40,548 bases of DNA from Phaeoceros laevis (Eukaryota > Anthocerotophyta > Anthocerotopsida > Notothyladales): contig JBNGIQ010009028.1 of NCBI GenBank assembly GCA_049999765.1, positions 1-40,548 on the forward strand, given 5' to 3'. The first letter of the stretch is position 1. Each line of letters opens with the position of its first letter. Below the pieces are notes generated by a model. It worked only from the letters and a program-made list of their open reading frames with translations, had not been told where the DNA came from and did not search any database. Both the position numbers and the translations under genes were made by a program. Shown here in pieces: positions 20,691 through 29,520 of this stretch.

Positions 20691-21660
20691 GAGCTGGCTT
20701 CATCTTGAAATGCACCTGGCGCATGCATGTAGCATTTGAAGTTGCATGATCAGAGGGGCCTTGAGAAAGCTTCTGGAGTCTTTTCTCGATATCCCGTCAC
20801 TTGGCTCTCTGTTCAGGTGCCAGGGCACAGAAGCCATTGACCTTGATGTTTCTTTTTTTCTCTCCCGGACTGCAGAGTAGACAGGACCAAGTATCAGATA
20901 CAAATCCCCTTACCACCAGAAATAGATCCAAGTGTGACTGATGAGGAGAAGCCAGACGTAATGTACTACGACATTGATTGGTGGTTGCAGCGAACAGATT
21001 TCAAGACCATTTGAATGAGGGAGGTAGGGCTGGTGCTCCAGTCTGTGCATGTATGAATCACTGGTTCAAGTTGAGGCTGCCTGATAAGGTTCTGATGGAC
21101 TATGTTGCAAGCCTGTTTGCCTTACAAGTGTTGAACCTATGCTGCATCCAGAAATTGTGATTCAACTCGGTATTGACCCACCCAAAGGTGTTGTATGTTA
21201 TGTTAGGTTATCGCCCTGGGACAGGAATGACTCTCTTGGCACGTGCAGTTGCCAAAACCACTATATCGGCAGTCAATTAGTTCAAACATACGTGGCAGAG
21301 GGTGCACCAATGGTCAGAGAACTCTTTCACGCAGTGCAGGAGCCTTGTCATTCTGGACTGCATCTTGTCATGTTTTACAGGGTGCAAACAGTAGCACAGG
21401 AAGGGTTGCCTGTTTATCAGATACATATGTTGTTGATTAATGCTGTTGGATTTCTCTTCTTGGCTGCGAACAGATGGCACGGTCATAAAGGGCATGTCTT
21501 CTCGGATGAAGTGGATGCACCTTGTGGGGGTCGATTTGATGATGGTGTGGGTCGGTGACAATGAGGTGCAAAGAACCATGGTCGCTGGATGGGCTGAATT
21601 CAAGAGGCAACATCTAATTTGGTACTCCACAACAAAGTGGATTCGGCATCTCGCAAGTGT
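20690..21660 (+). pseudogene. RPT1 pseudogene b (3' half: intron 4 to exon 7)
   Basis: This resembles 13465-14440 of RPT1. It begins in intron 4 and continues through exon 5 (deleted for the TMMTVE codons), exon 6 (the Walker A region is destroyed: GTTATGTTAGGTTATCGCCC) and exon 7 (deletions around the Walker B codons), then stops before exon 8. Intron 4 is present both here and in pseudogene a. The two are therefore separate partial copies and not one gene split by an insertion. The tail (GG.TTCGGCATCTCGCA near 21638) is shared with the end of pseudogene c, so b and c have a common truncated ancestor. Confidence 0.9.
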
Positions 21661-22570
21661 GGTAGACAGAAAACGCGCAGGGCAGAAGGCGGGCCAGTAC
21701 ATGTGCAAGGGACATGTGGGACATATCCTGTCCAAACAGGAAATTGACTTGAGGGCCGGTTTACATGTGCCCGAGCCCGACCCCGATAGCAGTAGCCGGG
21801 TCTATGTCAGGGTCGGGTCTATTTCCCGGTGGAGAATAGACCGACACCTATGGCAACCCGACAGCCCCTTATACGCATTAAAATAAAGATGCAAGCTATC
21901 ATGTCATGATGATGCACGCAATTATGTCATGCGTGTGGCATAGATGGGTTCGCGTTCTCGTCCTCCACATTTGGCATTTTTGGATCAAACCAAAGCACAT
22001 ACACCTAGGTCATACCTCTTAATGCATATTTGTCCTGAGTTCTTTGCTAATCTTCCGATCACAGTCATGCCTGCTTTGTGCGGTTCTGATCGCGTTCTCG
22101 AAATCTGTTCGTTTGCAACCACCAATTAACCCTAAACCTCTAGCACGACCGAGTCGGACGACCCAAGGGAAAGCTTTGAGCAGATATTCACGAATGCCAC
22201 TACTTTCAGCACGTCCTTCACAGCTTGGCAGTGAGAACAACCTTCACCACTTGAACCTTCACCACTTGGCGGTGAACGATGGAACGAAGCGTGGTATAAC
22301 AGTCCCGGAAACCATGGGACAAAGGAAGCTGTAGCTACCACAAGTGGGCAAAGTGCCAGCCGAGAGTCAAAAGCAGAGGGTGCCAGCGCAAATGCAGAGC
22401 TACGTGGGAGCTCCAGAACCAGGAAACGGCACCTTTATCTGGAACCGCTCGGAGGTTCAGGAAACCAGCCGTAGTGTAGAGATAGACTAGCGATTTATGG
22501 CACATTTGCATATCTGTCGAGGCCAAAAGATTTACTCCAACATCTAGCGTGGATTGTAAGTTATCACTAA
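21661..22570. other. Spacer of unknown origin
   Basis: No gene is supported. A short repeat (GGGTCGGGTCTAT and its variants, 21780-21845) looks like a transposable-element remnant. The part near 22490-22560 resembles 30170-30240 upstream of dirigent 4 (CATTTATCGAGGCC.AA..., CAACAT, GTGGATT). It is therefore part of the duplicated unit upstream of the dirigent genes. Confidence 0.45.
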
Positions 22571-22574
22571 GCCG

Positions 22575-22870
22575 TCCCCTCGGGGACATCCAAGTGGTTG
22601 GGTCTTGGAGCTTCCAAAAGTGGAGACACGGATTCAATCCCATAGTGCTTCTCATTGTGCCTTGGGGGGGCTTGGAGACTCGGGTTCAATCCCATAGTGC
22701 TTCTCTTTGTGCCTGGGGGGCATTTAGGGAATTACTATGAAGCGAGACCATAATGCTTCTCTTTGTACCTTGGGGGGTGCATTTAGGGAATTACTATGAA
22801 GCGAGACCATAGTGCTTCTCTTTGTGCCTTGGGGGAGGTATTTAGGGAATTACTATGGAGCGAGATCAAA
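22575..22870 (+). repeat. tRNA-like head and about 58-bp minisatellite
   Basis: Around 22586-22600, CATCCAAGTGGTTGGG resembles a tRNA A box. GGATTCAATCCC, about 30 bases later, resembles a B box, and a second copy (GGGTTCAATCCC) lies near 22683. This could be the head of a tRNA-derived SINE. From about 22640, a unit of 58-61 bases containing TAGTGCTTCTCTTTGTGCC and CATTTAGGGAATTACTATG repeats about three times. No complete tRNA gene is present. Confidence 0.55.
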
Positions 22871-23300
22871 GAAGCGAGACCAAAGAAGCGTGATCAAAGA
22901 AGTGTGATCAAAGAAGTGTGATCAAAGAAGCGTGATCAAAGAAGTGTGATCAAAGAAGCGTGATCAAAGAAGCCAGCCAGACCAAAGAAGCGTGATCAAA
23001 GAAGCCAGCNNNNNNNNNNATCAAAGAAGCCAGCCAGACCAAAGAAGCGTGATCAAAGAAGCCAGCCAGACCAAAGAAGCCAGCCAAACCAAAGAAGCAT
23101 GATCAAAGACCAAAGGAGCGTGATCAAAGAAGCCAGACCAAAGAAGCATGATCAAGAAGCCTGATCAAAGAAGCCAGCCACACCAAAAAGAAGCCTNNNN
23201 NNNNNNGATCAAGAAGCCTGATCAAAGAAGCCAGCCACACCAAAAAGAAGCCTGATCAAGAAGCCTGATCAAAGAAGCCAGCCACACCAAAAAGAAGCAT
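22861..23300 (+). repeat. Satellite of GATCAAAGAAGC-type units, with two gaps
   Basis: Dozens of tandem units of about 14 bases (GATCAAAGAAGCGT and variants with CCAGCCA) merge into a 40-base higher unit near the end. Ten-N gaps at 23010-23019 and 23197-23206 each have 47 identical bases on both sides. The array is thus probably mis-sized or is an unmerged overlap. It is non-coding. Confidence 0.88.
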
Positions 23301-23304
23301 TGTA

Positions 23305-23475
23305 GCCTAGCTCCATGATTGTGGAGCTTTGATATATAAAGAGCTCCATGATTGTGAAGCTTTGATATATAAAGAGTATATAAAGAGCTCCATGATTGTG
23401 GAGCTTTGATATATAAAGAGTATATAAAGAGCATGATTGTGGAGCTTTGATATATAAAGAGTATATAAAGAGCCC
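23305..23475 (+). repeat. Tandem hairpin and TATA repeat
   Basis: About four copies of a unit contain a small palindrome (GCTCCATGATTGTGGAGC, stem GCTCCA/TGGAGC) followed by GATATATAAAGAG, usually with a second TATATAAAG. The array therefore holds about seven TATA-like boxes in 170 bases. It lies about 430 bases upstream of the dirigent 3 start codon. Confidence 0.8.
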
Positions 23476-23739
23476 TGCCATTATCACCAAAAAAATTAAG
23501 TCCTCCTTTCCGTGTATACTACCACCTTCCTCCCGACTTTTTGTGTACGTGTCGCGGAGTTTCAGGCGGCAGCGCCTCCGGTGCATACTGCAGCGTGCTA
23601 GCAGGCCACAGAGGCCACATCCGGCGGGTGACAGGAGTCGGTTCTTTTGCGCCACAAGCGGAACAGTTCCAAGCCACGAGACTATATCCAGCAGAGTCCA
23701 GACAGGCATGGTGATTCTCACACTCCAGTGTTCAAGGCT

Positions 23740-23747
23740 TATAAATA
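23740..23747 (+). promoter_or_regulatory. TATA box of dirigent 3
   Basis: TATAAATA lies 163 bases before the dirigent 3 ATG, a spacing similar to that at dirigent 1 (173) and dirigent 4 (186). Confidence 0.6.
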
Positions 23748-23902
23748 ACCTGGGCGGGGCGATCGATGAACCCATTCAGCAGCATTGCCATTCCCAAGTT
23801 CCTTGCTAGCTATTGCAGTCCTGAAGCAGACTCCGATCGATCCCCGCAGCACTGGCACTGGCAGGCCTAGGCCGGCGCCACAGCAAGCGATTTCGATCGA
23901 TC

Positions 23903-24559
23903 ATGGACTCCGCGGCAAGCACTCGGGTGAGATTGTGGAAGCTGCAGCAGCTCCTGGCTATGGCGGCAGTCGCAGGCAGCCTGGTGTTCTTCCTGGGACT
24001 GGGAGCGCAGGCGGAAGCGGCGGCTCATGACTCTCATCATTCAGTGGTGGGAGGCGGCTACAAGACGGTCACCTTGACGGTGTACAGCTACAACACCATC
24101 ACGGGACCCAACCCGACTGCTGTGAAGGTGGCTCCCTACAACAGCACGCAGAACTGGACAAGGGTGTTCGTGGCGGACGACCAGGTGACCCGCACCAGCG
24201 ACAGAAGCGGGACCGCCTTGGGCTGGCTCAGGACCATCGGCGCCGACACGGATATCACCAACAACGCCGCCTTCACCTCGCTCTTCCTCACCTTCTACCT
24301 CGACTACAGCGAGCACGGCGTCACCGGCACCGTGGTCACGGTGGGTACCGCACCCACCTTCGGCGGGGACTACGTGATCGTGGGAGGCACCGGCGCCTTC
24401 GTCTTGGCCAGGGGTGTGCTCACATTGGTGAGCAACACCAGGGACACCACACAGGCGGACATCATAGCCTTCAACAAGGTGTGGGCGTTCACCTTCTACC
24501 TTAGCCCCGGCAGCCCACTGTTGCCCAAGCTTCGCGCCATCCAGCACGCAACTGCTTGA
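23903..24559 (+). CDS. Dirigent-like protein 3
   Basis: Intact single-exon gene of 218 residues. The signal peptide covers about 1-39 (LLAMAAVAGSLVFFLGLGAQAEA). Barrel landmarks are TLTVYSYNTITG (57-68), VAPYNSTQNWT with a glycosylation site (76-86), VFVADDQVTRTSD, LTFYLDYSEHGVTGTVVTVG, the signature VGGTGAF (160-166), and the tail PLLPKLRAIQHATA. It is very close to dirigent 4, so these two copies separated most recently or were homogenised by gene conversion. The start is fixed by alignment with the paralogues and the TATA box upstream. The role is by family: secreted control of phenolic radical coupling, with substrate unknown. Confidence 0.93.
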   Translation: MDSAASTRVRLWKLQQLLAMAAVAGSLVFFLGLGAQAEAAAHDSHHSVVGGGYKTVTLTVYSYNTITGPNPTAVKVAPYNSTQNWTRVFVADDQVTRTSDRSGTALGWLRTIGADTDITNNAAFTSLFLTFYLDYSEHGVTGTVVTVGTAPTFGGDYVIVGGTGAFVLARGVLTLVSNTRDTTQADIIAFNKVWAFTFYLSPGSPLLPKLRAIQHATA

Positions 24560-24779
24560 GCATTTGCTTGTTTTCACGGGCCGAGACCTGTAGTAGTGCG
24601 GACCCGTGCCCGGCGGGTGCTCGATTCCCATGTGGAGTCGATCGGATTCGGCATATGTAAACTTACAAGTAGATGCACTTGTAACATTCCATAAAAACTT
24701 GTGGAGTTGTAAAAGTCATTAACTGGACACCCTGGAAACGCTGGCGTCATCAGGCTGTGGCGTGCTCATGAATGGGGCA
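24560..24779. other. Dirigent 3 3' UTR
   Basis: It contains one copy of GATTCCCATGTGGAGTCG, the motif repeated four times after dirigent 4, and a TTGTAAAAGTC.TTAACTGGAC block also found after dirigents 1 and 4. No gene is seen. Confidence 0.55.
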
Positions 24780-24849
24780 GTACATACATGTATGTCTTCC
24801 TCTACTTGCCGGTTGGTTGTGACAGTTTTGCTTTGGCGGCCCAATCGTA
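24780..24849 (+). pseudogene. RPT1 pseudogene c, left part (intron 1)
   Basis: This short piece matches RPT1 intron 1: CATGTATGT, CTTCCTCTACTTGCCGGTTGG, TTTTGCTTTG.CGGCCCAA. It is cut off by the Harbinger element and resumes at 28720. Exon 1 and the promoter are missing. Confidence 0.85.
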
Positions 24850-24872
24850 GGACCTCTACGGACACACGGTTT
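24850..24872 (+). repeat. Harbinger left terminal inverted repeat
   Basis: The 23 bases are identical to the reverse complement of 28697-28719. They are preceded by GTA. Confidence 0.93.
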
Positions 24873-25280
24873 AGACCGTAGTTGGGGGTGTAGTTGGTGG
24901 TCGAACTACACCAACTACGCCCAACCACGCCACGGACAGGCCATGCCGACCATCCACGGTTTGACTGTGTGGCACCTATGTGGCACCGACGTGGTCAACT
25001 ATAACTATTTGTTGCCCCAACTACGCTCCTTAGGTCAACTGTGATTTTTCTACCGTAGTTCAGCAACTATTGGCTTCAACTAAGTGTAAAAGTCAAAAAA
25101 TTTTTATCGGGACCCTGATCCCGTGACCGTTCGGTCCGTGGCACCAGGACGGGTGCCTTTCGTCTGGTCCCGCCGTAGGCGCATTGCCGCCATTAACCCG
25201 CCCTTAACGCTCACTTTGAGCTCTGAGCTACCCTGCTCAATCTCTGCTGAATCTGCCGCTGGTGTGCTCGGTCTACTTTC

Positions 25281-26411
25281 ATGGACGCCACTCCACCCCC
25301 CCCGCCTGCTGCGCCTAAGCCTGCCAAGGCTGCAAAGCCTAGGAAGCTGACCAAGGCGAGCCCATGCGCTTGGACGCACGAAGACATCCTCTATCTGTTG
25401 GAGGTGAAGACACTTGAGGCAGTTGCTGCCAGAGATTCGCCCGGGCTGGGTCAGATCAAGAAGGCTCAGGAGAAGTGGAAGGCCATTGCCACCCAGTTCA
25501 CGCAGAAGAAGGGGTACGAAGCAAAGACCTGGGAGCAGATCAAAACGAAATGGAACAACATTGCCAGAGATGTCAAAACTGTCAGCGATTACCAGCACCA
25601 GACAGGGGTGCGTACAGACTACTTCTCCATGTCCACTAGTGAGCGAATTGCTTGCAGGAAGGAGGGCCATCATAACCTTGCAGCGAAAGTGGAGCAAGAC
25701 ATTTACGAGGCCATGATGGTCTATAGGGCAGCCTGCTCAGGCCTTGCAGCAGCTCCGCCACCCCCGTTGGTTTCGGATTCTGATGCCCTCATGGCATCAT
25801 CTTCCTCTCGGCAGCCTTCACAGCAGATGGCACCGCCTGAGGACCAGGGAGAAAGCAATCCTTCTTTTGCAGACATGGACCAGTTGATGGAGGACCAACG
25901 CCGCACATTGGAAGAGGATTTGCTGGGCATGCCTTCAAGCAGCCCTGCCCCGACCCCGGATGGAACGCCGACGGAAGGGCCTCCATCCACCTTGTCACCC
26001 ACGGCCAGCAGCCCTCAATCACGGATTCCAGGCCCTGGTGGTGGCGCATCGCTGCAGGGGTCAGCACCCCCGCCCGGTCCCTCCCCAAACAACACAGGGC
26101 GCTTGCGAAAGCGGAAATCCACTGCCGACCACTTCACTGGTCAGCTGGCGCAATCGAGTGAGGCAATTCAGTCCACCGTCATTGAGCAGGCAAAGCTGGT
26201 TGATGCCCGCAAGCGGGAAGAACAAGGTGAGCAGCTGGCAATTCAACGGAGGCTCGTCCAAATTCAGGAGGAAAAAATTGCCACAGCCAAGGCACTAGGG
26301 GAGGCAGCAAACGTGACTCAACAGCAGGCAAACGCGACGCAGGACAGGATGGTGGGCGTTCTTGCAGACATGGTTGGTGCTATTAGGGACTTGGCAACGA
26401 CGTTTCGTTGA
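25281..26411 (+). CDS. Harbinger SANT/trihelix DNA-binding protein
   Basis: This 376-residue protein is the second protein of PIF/Harbinger elements, thought to bind the subterminal repeats and help the transposase reach the nucleus and the DNA. After a Pro/Ala/Lys-rich start there is a Myb/SANT-like trihelix domain at about 28-115. Its spaced tryptophans and helices are visible: CAWTHEDILYLLEV, EKWKAIATQF, WEQIKTKWNNI. The middle is Ser/Pro-rich low complexity. The last 90 residues (from about HFTGQLAQSSEAIQS) are a predicted coiled coil rich in Q, E, K and A. The frame is intact. It is convergent with the transposase gene, with 322 bases between the stop codons. Confidence 0.88.
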   Translation: MDATPPPPPAAPKPAKAAKPRKLTKASPCAWTHEDILYLLEVKTLEAVAARDSPGLGQIKKAQEKWKAIATQFTQKKGYEAKTWEQIKTKWNNIARDVKTVSDYQHQTGVRTDYFSMSTSERIACRKEGHHNLAAKVEQDIYEAMMVYRAACSGLAAAPPPPLVSDSDALMASSSSRQPSQQMAPPEDQGESNPSFADMDQLMEDQRRTLEEDLLGMPSSSPAPTPDGTPTEGPPSTLSPTASSPQSRIPGPGGGASLQGSAPPPGPSPNNTGRLRKRKSTADHFTGQLAQSSEAIQSTVIEQAKLVDARKREEQGEQLAIQRRLVQIQEEKIATAKALGEAANVTQQQANATQDRMVGVLADMVGAIRDLATTFR

Positions 26412-26733
26412 AACGCTTAACCTTTGGCAGCCTAGCTCTAAGGAGCAGTCATTTGCTCATGCCAGATGTGTAGTGACAGAGATGCGGTGTGTAGTGACAC
26501 ACAAGTATCCAGGTGATTTCTGCAGCTTTTGTATGCTGCATGCTTTAAGCTGGTCAGCACAAAAGTTCCTTTGCAGCTACCGGTTTATGACAAGCTTTCG
26601 GTGACAAAGCATACCCCTCTGCACCTTCCCTGATCCATGCTCCAACGAGCTACAGCCTAACAAACGTATGCAGCTGCCTGGAACAAACATTTACATCAGA
26701 AACCTGCCAAACGCTGCTGATTTAATGGAGCAG
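26412..26733. other. Spacer between the two Harbinger genes
   Basis: This is the region between two convergent genes, presumably both 3' UTRs. No other feature is seen. Confidence 0.5.
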
Positions 26734-28329
26734 CTATGCTCCTATGGTTTGACTGACCTGCCAAACATGCTCAACCAGCGCTGCTCTCTTCACAAGGCCA
26801 GTAGCCTCACCCAAAAACACATGAGGTTCAGGCAGCACTTCATTTTCCTCTGCCTGCCTCAAAATGGCTATTGCAGCTTCGATGGCCCTCTCTTCTTCAT
26901 CAAAAGTAACATCCTTCGCATCTAGGTACATGTTATGCAGGATACAAGCAAAGTGTATCCATGATGGCAGAAAAATGTGATCAAATGCTGGGACGCACAC
27001 CAAATCCTTCCACAAACACTTCAACAATTGAAAAGCCCGCTCAACATGTAGCCTAGCTCCTGTTAGCTCTCGATTAAAATGCCTGTGCTTGATAGGAAGG
27101 TCCCTGGCTCTGAACATCTTGAATGGAGCGATTAGCCAAGGTAGACAGGGGTATGCTTTGTCACCGACGATGTAGCAGCCGACATCCAACCCTTGCATCA
27201 CTGCATGACTTGCATTTGGACCAGCCGGGGGGGGCAACAACGCCACCATCTTTGCTTGCCAAGGGAACTCGTGGTTTCCTGCCTTCCTGTACAACCCAGA
27301 CAAACGCATCACCCTTGCATCGTGGAAGGAGCCAGGATATCCACAGCTCACACTCACAAACCGCCTGTTGGAATCGCACACAGCCTGCAAAGTAACAGCA
27401 TGGCCCCTGGCCTTGAAGTTGAAATAAGGAGAAGGATCTGCAATTTTAGGCCTCTGAATTTTGATCTCGGTGCCATCTACCGCACCAACAACACCCGGCA
27501 GGCTAGACCACTCTCCAAAGGAAGTTACAACATTATCTAGTTCATGAGCATCATGAGGCCAACCGATCTTGTAAGCAAACACTTCAACAAATTTGGGGAC
27601 TACTGTTTGTAGTATGTCAACAACACTGCTCTCACCAATACCGGTCTGCTCAGAGATGAAGAAGTTGTTGTGCCCTGTTGCCATCTTGTAGATGCAGACA
27701 CCTAAGCGAAGCTCAGGTGGATGGGGTGACCTCCAATTGGTCTTCTTTAAGGTGATGTGTGGCCGCATGATGTCTACAAGGGAAAAAAAGCGGTCGGGCA
27801 TCATTCTCAAACACCTCTTCCACCTAGCAGCGTCTGATTCAGCATAACGGGTCATCAGAAATCGCCAAAACCAAGCATTACTGCGCTCCTTCACCCACCA
27901 GCCACTATCCTGGCAAAGGGAGAGATACTTAAGCCAAACGGAAGCGTGCAAATGATGCACAGCTAGCATCATGGCCTCAAGAACAGCCTGCATTTCCTCG
28001 TCATCATCGTCCTCCCTTTGCAGCCTCATGGCACGGCTGCCAGACCCTCCGACCATCACCCTTCGTCTCAGGTTGGTGCGCTGTTCGAATCGAGCCAGCT
28101 GCGAAGAACACACAGCGAAAACCACAAAGCACAGATTCAGGATGACCAGTGCCATGAGCTTCTTGCACCGGAGAGCCTCTGGATTGAGAAGATGAGTGGC
28201 AGTCTGACTCTGGCCAGCTGCGGTCCGATTGTCCAGGTCCTCGGGCTGGCCTTCGGTTGCTGTCGCCGCACCCCCGTCGTTGCTGGCATCGCTAAGCCTC
28301 TCATGGTCGTTGGTGGCAATCGCAGCCAT
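26734..28329 (-). CDS. PIF/Harbinger DDE transposase (ALP1-like)
   Basis: Transposase of the DDE_Tnp_4 type, which cuts and reinserts the element. The frame is open from 28614, but the first 95 codons there run through subterminal repeats. I therefore place the start at the ATG at 28329 (MAAIATNDHERLSD), giving 531 residues. Numbered from 28614, a helix-turn-helix-like segment (GIGESSVVDILQTVVPKF) is near 325-342. The catalytic acids are visible as D380 in GAVDGTEI, D485 in IVGDKAYP and E525 in RLHVERAF, and D432 in GSFHDARV is also conserved. No stop or frameshift is seen, so the protein may be functional. An N-terminal hydrophobic stretch (LMALVILNLCFVVFAV) is unusual for a nuclear protein. 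Confidence 0.9.
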   Translation of the reverse strand: MAAIATNDHERLSDASNDGGAATATEGQPEDLDNRTAAGQSQTATHLLNPEALRCKKLMALVILNLCFVVFAVCSSQLARFEQRTNLRRRVMVGGSGSRAMRLQREDDDDEEMQAVLEAMMLAVHHLHASVWLKYLSLCQDSGWWVKERSNAWFWRFLMTRYAESDAARWKRCLRMMPDRFFSLVDIMRPHITLKKTNWRSPHPPELRLGVCIYKMATGHNNFFISEQTGIGESSVVDILQTVVPKFVEVFAYKIGWPHDAHELDNVVTSFGEWSSLPGVVGAVDGTEIKIQRPKIADPSPYFNFKARGHAVTLQAVCDSNRRFVSVSCGYPGSFHDARVMRLSGLYRKAGNHEFPWQAKMVALLPPPAGPNASHAVMQGLDVGCYIVGDKAYPCLPWLIAPFKMFRARDLPIKHRHFNRELTGARLHVERAFQLLKCLWKDLVCVPAFDHIFLPSWIHFACILHNMYLDAKDVTFDEEERAIEAAIAILRQAEENEVLPEPHVFLGEATGLVKRAALVEHVWQVSQTIGA

Positions 28330-28696
28330 CTGGACACACTCTCGAGGCCGCAATGTATGGCCGCACACGCACCACCACCCACACCCACCCACCACCCCTG
28401 CCTTCGATCGAAGGACGGCTGTGAACAGCTTGCGTGCAAGAACCTGGAGAACGCAGGACCTGGACCCTGGACGGCAGCAGGGCAAGCGAAAACGAGAAGC
28501 CAGTCCACGCAAAACGTCGCAGTTCACGGAATCCGTAGGAAAAAATGACCCTATAGTTGGTGGTTGACCACCGTGGCCAGTCCGTGGCGTCCCGTAGTTT
28601 AGGCGATAGTTCACGGTTCCAAACTACGTTATTCGTACTGAACTATAACAATTTAGCCCAGTCATCAAACTACGGCAGTCGAACTACGGACCCGGC

Positions 28697-28719
28697 AAAC
28701 CGTGTGTCCGTAGAGGTCC
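28697..28719 (-). repeat. Harbinger right terminal inverted repeat
   Basis: The 23 bases form a perfect inverted match to 24850-24872. They are followed by TTA and then RPT1 intron 1 sequence (TTTGCCTCGGGTCGATCTTACAG region). Confidence 0.93.
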
Positions 28720-29520
28720 TTATACAACTTTGCCTCGGGTCGATCTTACAGCCTGGGCTAGGTCCACACTCTTATCAAAGTCAGAAAAGCCCTAGTACAA
28801 CGACAGTGGTGGTTGCAACGACAGATCAATTGATAAAATGAGGCAGGTAGCTAGGGCTGCTGATTTTTCTGAGCCATTTGCTCCATTCTGTACATGAACA
28901 GCTGCTCGACGGGGTAAACTTACGCTGCCCAGGTGATAAAGTTCTGATGGACCATGTTGCTTGCTTGCTTGCAATTGCCTGCCTTTTTCGTGGTATTCGA
29001 ATATGCTATGAACAGGTTGTGGGAGCTGCCTATAGATGCTGCATCCATAAAAGTTTGTGAAACCTGGTCTCAAGCCACTGAAAGGTGTTCTATGTCATGG
29101 CGCGCCTGGCCAGGAACTTCAGACACTCTTGGCACGTGCAGTTGGTCAGGAAACTCTTCCAGATAGTGCTGGAGCCCTGTCCTTCTAAACTGCATCTTGT
29201 CATTTCTTTCAGCAGATTACAGGGAGCGAACAGTAGCACAGGAACGGTTGCCCTTTTCCAGATTCATAACATGTGTTGATCAATAATGCTGTTTGATTCA
29301 GGGCTCTACTTGGTTACAAGTGACCAGATGGCATGGTCGAGAATGGCATGCGTTGTCTTCTTCGATGCCATTGCCGGGGTCGATTTGGTGATGGTGTGGG
29401 CGGTGACAATGGAGTGCAAAGAACCATGCTCCGATCCAAATTGTGTCAATTGATCAGCTGGATGGGTTGGATTCAAGAGGCAACATCAAGGTCCTGATGG
29501 CCACCCACTCCTGAACACAG
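28720..29520 (+). pseudogene. RPT1 pseudogene c, right part (exon 2 to exon 7)
   Basis: This continues the RPT1 copy broken by the Harbinger insertion. It holds the end of intron 1, a short part of exon 2, then a jump into the end of exon 5 (sequence around CAGAAAAGCC..ACAACGACA.TGG), exon 6 and exon 7 to the GTCCTGATGGCCACC codons. Exons 3 and 4 are deleted. Exon 6 lacks much of the segment after Walker A, and Walker B has lost bases. It is non-functional. Confidence 0.92.

Larger units (their letters stand above)
24850..28719. mobile_element. PIF/Harbinger DNA transposon, complete
   Basis: This 3870-bp element has identical 23-base terminal inverted repeats at 24850-24872 and 28697-28719 (beginning GGACCTCTACGGACACACGG). 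Flanking trinucleotides are GTA on the left and TTA on the right, an imperfect TWA-type target duplication as expected for PIF/Harbinger. It carries the two convergent genes typical of the superfamily, a SANT/trihelix DNA-binding protein and a DDE transposase, both open throughout. Subterminal regions (about 24880-25080 and 28545-28695) are packed with AACTACGG/CCGTAGTT-type motifs in both orientations, likely binding sites for the SANT protein. The surrounding sequence rejoins exactly as RPT1 intron 1. The insertion therefore landed in an already duplicated RPT1 copy. Confidence 0.93.

Noticed and set aside
17380-21660. Dirigent 2 as an insertion splitting one RPT1 pseudogene
   Set aside because: Intron 4 sequence is present on both sides, so these are two separate partial copies.
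22575-22740. A functional tRNA gene
   Set aside because: Only box-like motifs are present; no acceptor stem or anticodon arm can be folded convincingly.
22861-23300. Possible CRISPR array
   Set aside because: The units are contiguous short satellite repeats with no unique spacers, in a plant genome.
23269-23775. Minus-strand 168-codon frame with repeats of LYTLYISKLHNHG
   Set aside because: It is produced by the tandem hairpin/TATA repeat being open in one frame; there is no coding evidence.
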